In this document: in pieces, positions 1 to 5,606 of the stretch
Numbering within the stretch: position 1 is the stretch's first letter
How the letters are laid out: every line of letters starts with the position of its first letter
Assembly: GCF_000725545.1 (NCBI RefSeq)
Contig: NZ_JNZP01000054.1
Coordinates: 1 to 13,971 of the forward strand
Direction: 5' to 3'
Source of the DNA: Streptomyces exfoliatus
Lineage (GTDB): Bacteria; Actinomycetota; Actinomycetes; Streptomycetales; Streptomycetaceae
Length of the DNA stretch: 13,971 nucleotides
Notes under the pieces: model-generated
What the model saw: the letters and a program-made list of their open reading frames with translations, nothing else
Told to the model about the DNA's origin: nothing
Database searches by the model: none
Program-made: the position numbers and the translations under genes

Positions 1-105
1 GGGCCGGCGGGAGTGACGCGGTTCCGGGCGGGGGCCGTACGGCGCCGTCCCAGGTCCTACGGGTGAACGAGCAGGGCGACGGGCGCCGCCCCGGGGGCGT
101 TGTGC

Positions 106-153
106 CCACCCTCCCCCAAGCTCTCGGCTTCGCTCGAGCAGGGGACCCCCATC
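106..153. repeat. Streptomyces-type intergenic repeat with imperfect inverted repeat
   Basis: The stretch has CTCCCCCAAGCTC, then a CGGCTTCG core, then GAGCAGGGGACCCCCATC. The CCCC and GCTC arms pair with GAGC and GGGG across the core, giving an imperfect hairpin. From memory, near-identical sequences occur many times between genes in Streptomyces chromosomes. That recall is the basis for calling it a dispersed repeat; the hairpin is visible directly. It lies outside any gene. Mobility is unknown. Confidence 0.6.
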
Positions 154-218
154 ACCCCTGCGGAACGTATGCCCACGACGCGGGCACAAGGAGGGTGGGC
201 GGGGCGCAACAGGTGGGT

Positions 219-272
219 GGGGCTACAGCGCGGGGCGTAACGGGGGCGGGCGCAGCGGGGGGGGCTACAGCG
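219..272. repeat. Direct repeat GGGGCTACAGCG, two copies
   Basis: GGGGCTACAGCG occurs at 219-230 and again at 261-272, a 42-bp period. The first eight bases recur at 316-323, overlapping the manC stop codon. The copies sit in a plus-strand G-rich tract with runs of three or more G at 193-195, 197-199, 201-204, 215-217, 219-222, 232-235, 242-246, 248-250, 257-264 and 272-277. The tract may be a decayed duplication of the manC 3' end, or simple low-complexity drift. Confidence 0.45.
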
Positions 273-277
273 GGGGG

Positions 278-301
278 CGACGTGGCGGGTCCGCCACGTC
301 G
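278..301 (-). terminator. Hairpin terminator of manC
   Basis: CGACGTGGCGG (278-288) is followed by two bases and its exact reverse complement CCGCCACGTCG (291-301). That gives about ten pairs with a four-base loop. It starts 19 bases past the manC stop codon, where a terminator is expected. No U-tract follows on the minus strand, which is common in high-GC actinobacteria. Confidence 0.65.
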
Positions 302-319
302 CTGCGTTCGCCCCCGGGG

Positions 320-1402
320 CTACTGGTCCGAGGAGAAGCGGACCGTGGCCGGGGGGAGGGTGGCGTCGCACCAGACGCGGACGCCCTCGCGGAGTTCGTT
401 GTCGGCGCCCACGTGGGCCCCGTCGCCGACGACCGCGCCCGTCAGGACCGTACGGGCGCCGATGCGGGCGCCCGCGCCTATCAGGGAGTCGGTGATCACC
501 GCACCCGGTTCGACCACCGCGCCGGCCAGGAGCGTGGAGCCCGTGATGCGGGCGCCCTCGCCGACCACCGCGTCCGCGCCGACGACCGTGCCGCCGGTCA
601 GCTTGGCGTCCGGGGCGACGCGTGCCGTCGGCAGGACCAGGCGGTCGCCGCAGCGGCCCGGGACGGCAGGCGACGGGGCGCGGCCGAGGACCAGGTCGGC
701 CGAGCCGCGGACGAAGGCCTGCGGGGTGCCGAGGTCCAGCCAGTACGTCGAGTCGACCATGCCCTGGAGGTGCGCTCCGGAGGACAGGAGTTCCGGGAAG
801 GTCTCGCGCTCGACGGATACCGGGCGGCCGGCGGGGATCTTGTCGATGACCGAGCGGCGGAAGACGTACGCGCCCGCGTTGATCTGGTCGGTGACGATCT
901 CCTCGGGGGTCTGGGGCTTCTCCAGGAAGGCCGTCACCCGGCCCGTCCCGTCCGTGGGGACCAGGCCGAAGGCTCTCGGGTCCTCCACCCGCGTGAGGTG
1001 GAGCGAGACGTCCGCGCCCGAGGAGGAGTGGGTGGCGACGAGGGCGCCGATGTCGAGGCCCGTGAGGATGTCGCCGTTGAAGATGAGGACCGGGTCGTCG
1101 GGTCCCGAGTGCAGCCGGGAGGCCACGTTGCGTATCGCGCCGCCGGTGCCGAGCGGCTCCTCCTCGGTGACGTACTCCAGGCTCAGGCCGAGTGCGGAAC
1201 CGTCTCCGAAGTGCGGCTCGAAGACCTCGGCCAGGTAGGAGGTGGCGAGCACGATGTGCTCGACGCCGGCGGCGCGGGCGCGGGCCAGCTGATGCGTCAG
1301 GAAGGGGACGCCCGCTGCCGGGACCATGGGCTTCGGCGTGTTGACCGTGAGGGGTCGCAGCCGTGTTCCCTTGCCACCGACCAGGAGGATCGCTTCTGTC
1401 AC
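320..1402 (-). CDS. manC: Mannose-1-phosphate guanylyltransferase (GDP-mannose pyrophosphorylase) type NDP-sugar synthase
   Basis: This 360-aa cytoplasmic enzyme would make an NDP-sugar, most likely GDP-mannose, from a sugar 1-phosphate and an NTP. The N-terminal Rossmann half has the signature GGKGTRLRPLT (9-19) followed by KP (24-25), then LGTGGAI (84-90), the metal-binding NGD (109-111), EKP (161-163), NAG (175-177) and WLDLGTP (221-227). The C-terminal part (about 258-345) is an imperfect hexapeptide series (V-x-G-A-x-V pattern) forming a left-handed beta-helix. The start is a GTG at 1402-1400 with only a weak ribosome site. From memory, the S. coelicolor gene in this neighbourhood is manC, needed for GDP-mannose supply to protein O-mannosylation. 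Sugar and base specificity cannot be proved from motifs; a glucose-1-phosphate enzyme is the main alternative. It lies downstream of the amidase with a 104-bp gap that holds a candidate promoter of its own. Confidence 0.82.
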   Translation of the reverse strand: MTEAILLVGGKGTRLRPLTVNTPKPMVPAAGVPFLTHQLARARAAGVEHIVLATSYLAEVFEPHFGDGSALGLSLEYVTEEEPLGTGGAIRNVASRLHSGPDDPVLIFNGDILTGLDIGALVATHSSSGADVSLHLTRVEDPRAFGLVPTDGTGRVTAFLEKPQTPEEIVTDQINAGAYVFRRSVIDKIPAGRPVSVERETFPELLSSGAHLQGMVDSTYWLDLGTPQAFVRGSADLVLGRAPSPAVPGRCGDRLVLPTARVAPDAKLTGGTVVGADAVVGEGARITGSTLLAGAVVEPGAVITDSLIGAGARIGARTVLTGAVVGDGAHVGADNELREGVRVWCDATLPPATVRFSSDQ

Positions 1403-1465
1403 CTTGTCGTCTCTGCTTCCTGTTCGGGGCCGGTCAGCTCGCCCGTCTCGGTCGTCCGTGCGATA

Positions 1466-1504
1466 TGACCGGTCAGTTTAGGCAGATGGTTGCCCCGATG
1501 ACCC
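1466..1504 (-). promoter_or_regulatory. Candidate manC promoter with overlapping 10-bp palindrome
   Basis: Read on the minus strand, the gap holds TAAACT (complement of 1475-1480), which fits TAnnnT. About 18 bases upstream is GGGTCA, a poor -35 match. The predicted transcription start falls in the perfect palindrome TGACCGGTCA (1466-1475), about 65 bases before the manC GTG. A palindrome over a start site is a typical repressor position, but a 10-bp palindrome can arise by chance. Confidence 0.3.
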
Positions 1505-1506
1505 CA

Positions 1507-2970
1507 TCAGCGCCTTCCCTGGTACTTCGCCGAGCTCGTGCGGGCCGTCCCGAGCTTGCCGTACAGCCGCACTCCGGGGCACTCCGTGGCGAATCCGTCA
1601 CGGTGTCCCGAGATGGCGTTGAACCGGACCCTGCTGCCCTTCTTGTACCGGTTTCCACCCCCGGAGACGAGGTACGACGTTCCCTTCGGGTTCACCCCGT
1701 GCAGCCCGAGTTTCCAAGCCGTCAGACGGGCGACGGCGGTCACGGCGGCGGCCGGAGGGGTGCTCTTGCTGAAGGTGCCGAGGACGGCGATGCCCATGCT
1801 GTTGGTGTTGAACCCGAGAGTGTGCGCGCCGAGGACGGGCTTGGCCACTCCCCCGGCCCGGCCTTCGTAGATGTTTCCGCACTTGTCGACGGCGAAGTTG
1901 TAGCCGAAGTCACGCCATCCGCTGCTCTTGACGTGGTAGCGGTAGATACTGCGCAGGACGGAGGGCGCCTGCTTGCAGGTGTAGTTGTTGCCGGTCGCGC
2001 TGTGGTGGACGAAGGCCGCCTTGATGCTCTTCGTGTAGACGAAGCCCTTCTCGCGGATCTTCTCGTCGGCGCCCCAGCCCTTGCGCGTGATGATCTTGGG
2101 GCGGGGGCCGATGTACGGCTTCGCCGGGGCCGCCGCCACGGCCGGCTCCACCACTGCGGCCTGCTCCTGGGTTTCGGGGTGGGGCAGGACCTGCGGCGGG
2201 AACTCGGCCTCCTGCACGCGGGGCAGGTACGGGAACGTGAACTCGACCGCCGCCTTCGTCAGCGCCGGGATCCAGGTCGCGCCGTACGCGGCGAGCTGGG
2301 CGTTGACCGCGCTGACCGCCGCCTCCGCCGCGTTCAGGCCGGCCTGCGGGCCCGGCGCCGCGGCGGTACGGGTCACGGGCGCGGCCGCCGCCGGGTCCTC
2401 GCCCGGGTCGACCAGTTCCAGGCGCAGGCCTTCGGGGAGCGGCTCCTCCCCTCGTACGCGGATCTCCACGCCGTCCGAGTCGCCGACCCACAGGGGGGCC
2501 GTGGAGCCCTTGAGGGCCCGTCCCGCGCCTTCCGTGGTCTCCGGGTCGGCGCCGTGTTCCTCGTTGTGGGTCTCCACGTCCTGCCACGGCGACCAGACGT
2601 CGCCGCCGGTGGCGCGGGTGCGGACCTGCACGGCGCCGTGCAGGGCGGCCGTCGGGTCGTCCCAGACGACGCCGACGAGCGAGAAGGGCCTGACGTCGCG
2701 TCGGGTGAGCCCCTGCGCGTCCGTACCGTCCGCGCCCCCGCCGAGGGCCCTGTCCGTACCGCCGAGGGGCGCGAGCGGCAGGGACTGGGTGGCGCCGGGG
2801 AGTTCGGGCGCGGGTGGCAGCGCGGAGAGTGCCGGTGGGAGTGCGGAGGCCGCCGATGGCAGTCCGGGCGCCGGGGACACCTCGGCCGCGGCGGGCGCGG
2901 CGAGGGAGACCGGCAGGGCGATGGCCGCCGCGCAGGTGACGGCGATCGAGGAGGCGAGTGAGGCACGCAT
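1507..2970 (-). CDS. Secreted zinc N-acetylmuramoyl-L-alanine amidase, PGRP/Amidase_2 family
   Basis: The 487-aa exported protein should cleave the amide bond between N-acetylmuramic acid and L-Ala of the stem peptide. A Sec signal peptide covers about residues 1-29, ending AAA before Glu30. A Pro/Ala/Leu-rich linker follows (about 31-85), then an unnamed beta-rich region (about 90-197, with FSLVGVVW and WSPWQDV), a helical stretch (about 210-245), and the catalytic domain (about 295-475). The domain opens with the PGRP hallmark RKGWGADE. By alignment with T7 lysozyme and PGRPs, zinc ligands are His322 (in VHHSAT), His456 (in GHRDGF) and Cys464 (in ECPG), and the catalytic Tyr is Tyr357 (in FGYNF). 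The 8-residue His-Cys spacing matches the family. All are present, so it should be active. The ATG at 2970-2968 is chosen because the signal peptide begins there; no strong ribosome site is seen. It is divergent from the TIGR03089 gene. Confidence 0.9.
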   Translation of the reverse strand: MRASLASSIAVTCAAAIALPVSLAAPAAAEVSPAPGLPSAASALPPALSALPPAPELPGATQSLPLAPLGGTDRALGGGADGTDAQGLTRRDVRPFSLVGVVWDDPTAALHGAVQVRTRATGGDVWSPWQDVETHNEEHGADPETTEGAGRALKGSTAPLWVGDSDGVEIRVRGEEPLPEGLRLELVDPGEDPAAAAPVTRTAAAPGPQAGLNAAEAAVSAVNAQLAAYGATWIPALTKAAVEFTFPYLPRVQEAEFPPQVLPHPETQEQAAVVEPAVAAAPAKPYIGPRPKIITRKGWGADEKIREKGFVYTKSIKAAFVHHSATGNNYTCKQAPSVLRSIYRYHVKSSGWRDFGYNFAVDKCGNIYEGRAGGVAKPVLGAHTLGFNTNSMGIAVLGTFSKSTPPAAAVTAVARLTAWKLGLHGVNPKGTSYLVSGGGNRYKKGSRVRFNAISGHRDGFATECPGVRLYGKLGTARTSSAKYQGRR

Positions 2971-3106
2971 GGGCCGATCGTGCGTAGCCGGGGGCTGTTC
3001 CGCGACCGGGAAGAGGCCCTGAAACTGACGCCGTGTCGGTCCGACCGGTGGACGGCGTCACCGGTACGGCGGACCCCCACACGGCCGCCCGCGTACGCTG
3101 TCCGGC

Positions 3107-3859
3107 GTGAACGCCAGCGACCGCACCCCCGCCGACCTGCTGCGATCCGCGCTCGCCGCGGACCCCGCCCGCCCCTTGGTCACCTTCTACGACGACGCCA
3201 CCGGTGAGCGGGTGGAATTGTCCGTCGCCACCTTCGCCAATTGGGTGGCCAAGACGGCCAACCTGCTCCAGGGCGAGCTGTCCGCCGCCCCCGGCGACCG
3301 GCTCGCGCTGCTGCTGCCCTCGCACTGGCAGACCGCCGTCTGGCTGCTCGCCTGCTCCTCCGTCGGCGTGACCGTCGAGGTCGGCGGCGACCCGGCGGAC
3401 GCGGACCTCGTCGTCGCGGGTCCCGACACGCTCGAGGCGGGCCTCGCCTGTTCCGGGGAGCGGATCGCGCTCTCCCTGGCCCCGCTGGGCCGTCGTTTCC
3501 CGGCCGTGCCCGCCGGATACGCGGACTACGCGGTCGAGGTGCCGAGCCAGGGCGACCGGTTCGCCCCGTTCGTACCGGTCGATCCGGACGCTCCCGCCCT
3601 CGTCGTCGACGGTACGGAACACAGCAGCGCGCAGCTCGTCGAGCGGGCCCGCGCGGACGCGGAGGCGCTGGGTCTCACCCCCGGCGCCCGGCTGCTCTCC
3701 GGGCTCGGCTACGGGGACTGGAAGGGGCTCTCGGCCGGTCTGTACGCGCCCCTCGCGGCCGGCGGCTCGGTGGTCCTCTGCCGGAACCTGGAGCGGCTGG
3801 GCGGCGAGGGCCTGGAGAAGCGGGTGGAGAGCGAGCGGGTGACCCACAGGGCGCTCTGA
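3107..3859 (+). CDS. TIGR03089 family protein, degenerate acyl/acetyl-CoA synthetase-like
   Basis: This 250-aa soluble protein resembles only the N-terminal part of ANL (acyl-CoA synthetase/adenylation) enzymes. Residues 26-55 (FYDDATGERVELS, FANWVAKTANLL) and 62-90 (PGDRLALLLPSHWQTAVWLL) match the family's opening helices and strand. Around 164-175 (ALVVDGTEHSS), where active enzymes carry the Ser/Thr/Gly-rich ATP loop ending in PK, the loop is missing. The later A-motifs and the whole C-terminal lid domain are absent. YGDWKGLSAGLYAPLAAG (202-219) resembles the segment after the loop. It is probably not an adenylating enzyme; its role is unknown. The GTG at 3107 follows a divergent 136-bp gap from the amidase, with no clear ribosome site. 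The length fits the family, so it is not a recent truncation. Confidence 0.8.
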   Translation: MNASDRTPADLLRSALAADPARPLVTFYDDATGERVELSVATFANWVAKTANLLQGELSAAPGDRLALLLPSHWQTAVWLLACSSVGVTVEVGGDPADADLVVAGPDTLEAGLACSGERIALSLAPLGRRFPAVPAGYADYAVEVPSQGDRFAPFVPVDPDAPALVVDGTEHSSAQLVERARADAEALGLTPGARLLSGLGYGDWKGLSAGLYAPLAAGGSVVLCRNLERLGGEGLEKRVESERVTHRAL

Positions 3860-4138
3860 GCCGCGCAGACGAACACGCCCGTCCACCCACGCGCAGACGA
3901 CTCTCCACGCCGGCCCGGCGCCCGGCCGAGACCCCCGGCATCGGCCCCACACCCCGCCGAGTGCCCCATTCGGCGTAGGGCCGCGCCGAGTCCCCGGGTC
4001 CGAGCCCGCCGTCCGGTACATGATCGGCCCGGGGGGAGTCGCCTCCTTCCGCACAACCATGCGTCGGGTTCGGCCGTCTCCTTCTACGACCGGCGGCCGC
4101 CCGGCGCGCCGCCGACGCCATGAAGGACGGACTCAGAC
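3860..4138. other. Intergenic region before LCP1
   Basis: This is 279 bp without a credible gene. It contains an 11-bp direct repeat CGCGCAGACGA (3862-3872 and 3890-3900) and a weak 6-bp hairpin CGCCGA/TCGGCG (3955-3960, 3970-3975) that might end the TIGR03089 transcript. The ribosome site AAGGAC (4123-4128) lies 10 bases before the LCP1 GTG. The LCP1 promoter should be here, but I could not pick a convincing -35/-10 pair. Confidence 0.5.
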
Positions 4139-5350
4139 GTGACGGACCGTGCGGGCACGCCCGCCGAACCGGATCCCCCGCAGGCGGAGGACACGGCGAC
4201 AGACGCTCCGGAGGAGCCGCGCCGACGCCGCCACTGGCTGCGGTGGACGGCGCTCGGCGTCTCGGTCGTGGTGCTGGCCGCCGCCGGGGCCGGCTGGTGG
4301 TTCTACCGGAAGCTCGACGGCAACATCACCACGGACACCACGGCCGCCGCCGAGCTGCGGAAGTACGAGAAGGAGCGGCCGGCCGCGGTCGTCTCGGCCG
4401 CCCGGAACATCCTGCTCATCGGCTCGGACACCCGGGCCGGCGCGGGCAACCGCGAGTACGGCAGGGACAAGGGCACCCAGCGGTCGGACACCACGATCCT
4501 GCTGCACCTGTCGGCGGGGAAGGCGAGCGCGACCGCCGTCTCCGTCCCCCGCGACCTGATGGTGACGATCCCGAGCTGCCGCAAGGCCGACGGGAGCCGC
4601 ACCCGCGAGCAGTTCGCGCAGTTCAACTGGGCCTTCGAGTTCGGCGGTACGGCGTGCACGATCCGTACCGTCGAGAAGCTGACCGGGATCCGGGTGGACC
4701 ACCACATGGTGATCGACTTCCAGGGCTTCAAGAAGATGGTGGACGCCGTCGACGGTGTGGAGGTCTGCCTCAAGGAGCCCGTGGACGACCCCGACGCGAA
4801 GTTGAAGCTGCCCGCGGGACGCCAGACGCTCCACGGGGAGCAGGCGCTCGGGTTCGTCCGCGCCCGGAAGTCGATCGGCAACGGCAGCGACACCGAACGC
4901 ATGGACCGCCAGCAGCAGTTCCTCGGCGCGCTCGTCAACAAGGTGCAGAGCGACGGGGTGCTGCTGAACCCGACCAAGCTCTATCCGGTCCTGGACGCTG
5001 CCACCAAGGCGATCACGACCGACCAGGGCCTCGACTCGCTGCGGGACCTGTACGACCTGGCCCGGTCGATGCGGGCGGTCCCCACCGAGAAGGTGCAGTT
5101 CCTCACTGTCCCGCGCCGCTCCTACCGATACGACGCGAACCGGGACGAACTGGTACAGCCGGCGGCGAGTCAACTCTTCAAGCAGCTACGGGAGGACAGG
5201 CCCGTCGTCGTGACCCCGGGCGAGAAGGACGACGAAGGGCGGCGCGGCGCGGACGGCAAGCCCGGCAAGCCCGACGACGCCGACCTCCCGGCCCCCTCCG
5301 CGACGCCGACCTTCACCGGGCGGAACGCGGCGGAGGGAGTCTGCTCCTAG
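4139..5350 (+). CDS. LCP family glycopolymer transferase, LCP domain only (LCP1)
   Basis: This 403-aa type II membrane protein should transfer polyprenyl-linked glycopolymer to peptidoglycan outside the cell. It has a short acidic then Arg-rich cytoplasmic tail (1-33), one membrane helix (about 34-56) and an LCP domain (about 88-325). Signatures are GSDTR (95-99) and SDT (116-118), whose Asp residues are thought to bind the divalent ion, SVPRD (135-139), and VRARK (240-244), which supplies the conserved Arg pair. There is no LytR_C domain. Instead a Gly/Asp/Pro-rich linker (about 358-390) ends in FTGRNAAEGVCS. Cysteines are at 147, 173, 210 and 402. The GTG at 4139 is preceded by AAGGAC at 4123-4128, while the ATG at 4120 is in another frame. 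It is first of three tandem LCP genes, 256 bp before the next. Confidence 0.92.
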   Translation: MTDRAGTPAEPDPPQAEDTATDAPEEPRRRRHWLRWTALGVSVVVLAAAGAGWWFYRKLDGNITTDTTAAAELRKYEKERPAAVVSAARNILLIGSDTRAGAGNREYGRDKGTQRSDTTILLHLSAGKASATAVSVPRDLMVTIPSCRKADGSRTREQFAQFNWAFEFGGTACTIRTVEKLTGIRVDHHMVIDFQGFKKMVDAVDGVEVCLKEPVDDPDAKLKLPAGRQTLHGEQALGFVRARKSIGNGSDTERMDRQQQFLGALVNKVQSDGVLLNPTKLYPVLDAATKAITTDQGLDSLRDLYDLARSMRAVPTEKVQFLTVPRRSYRYDANRDELVQPAASQLFKQLREDRPVVVTPGEKDDEGRRGADGKPGKPDDADLPAPSATPTFTGRNAAEGVCS

Positions 5351-5482
5351 AAGGCGCCGTGGGGAGGCCGGGTAAAGGGCACACCAAGGGGAGGGCTGAG
5401 AGCGATGAGGTTTGAGCAAATTGCCCGGTTGTAAGGGGCGTGGAATTTGTCACGCACGTCGCCCCACGCTGAACTGGGCGGA

Positions 5483-5488
5483 TAGTGT
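5483..5488 (+). promoter_or_regulatory. Candidate -10 element for LCP2
   Basis: TAGTGT fits the TAnnnT pattern and lies just after a locally AT-richer stretch (5411-5452), unusual in this GC-rich window. The start would be near 5495, giving a leader of about 110 bases. That leader includes two GGCGCC copies (5553-5558, 5569-5574) that can pair into a hairpin ahead of the ribosome site. No good -35 box is visible, so this is tentative. Confidence 0.25.
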
Positions 5489-5589
5489 GACGCGATCCGG
5501 TGCACCCCGACCGCGTGGTCGCACTCACCAAGGATCGAACGACCGAGAGAGCGGCGCCCTGTGGGGGAGGCGCCTCGCGTGGCACCGAC

Positions 5590-5594
5590 GGAGG
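5590..5594 (+). promoter_or_regulatory. Ribosome binding site GGAGG deciding the LCP2 start
   Basis: GGAGG ends 12 bases before the GTG at 5607. The frame is open back to 5412, but residues before the GTG are Arg/Pro-rich with no family resemblance, while the sequence from the GTG (MDAHSRGRADEIDPADQW) is typical of Streptomyces LCP proteins as I remember them. Confidence 0.65.
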
Positions 5595-5606
5595 ACTCGA
5601 GTAACC

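Larger units (their letters stand above)
1..319. other. Non-coding region downstream of manC
   Basis: I see no convincing gene here. The region holds a Streptomyces-type intergenic repeat (about 106-153), a strongly G-rich plus strand between about 191 and 277, a 12-bp direct repeat (219-230 and 261-272), and a perfect hairpin (278-301) just beyond the manC stop. The one open frame (57-371, minus) overlaps the manC 3' end, is dominated by Pro/Arg/Ala, and runs through the repeat and hairpin, so it looks spurious. Positions 1-60 could be the edge of another gene, but nothing recognisable is readable. Confidence 0.6.

Noticed and set aside
57..371. 104-codon minus-strand frame at the left end
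   Set aside because: It overlaps the manC 3' end, the terminator hairpin and the dispersed repeat, and is Pro/Arg/Ala-rich with no ribosome site.
1363..2961. 532-codon plus-strand frame antisense to the amidase
   Set aside because: The amidase on the other strand has a signal peptide and full zinc site; this frame has no motifs.
3955..3975. Hairpin CGCCGA/TCGGCG as a terminator for the TIGR03089 gene
   Set aside because: Only six pairs with a nine-base loop, about 95 bases past the stop; not convincing in such GC-rich DNA.
1910..4060. 716-codon open frame on the minus strand across the amidase and TIGR03089 gene
   Set aside because: It runs in the wrong frame through two recognised genes and gives Arg/Pro/Gly-rich low-complexity protein, the usual artefact of high-GC DNA.
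4120..5415. 431-codon frame starting at ATG 4120, overlapping LCP1
   Set aside because: It is in a different frame from the LCP motifs and codes for Arg/Gly/Pro-rich sequence only.
5412..5606. N-terminal extension of LCP2 to an upstream start at 5412
   Set aside because: The GGAGG site and family-like sequence begin at the GTG 5607, and the extension covers the promoter region.
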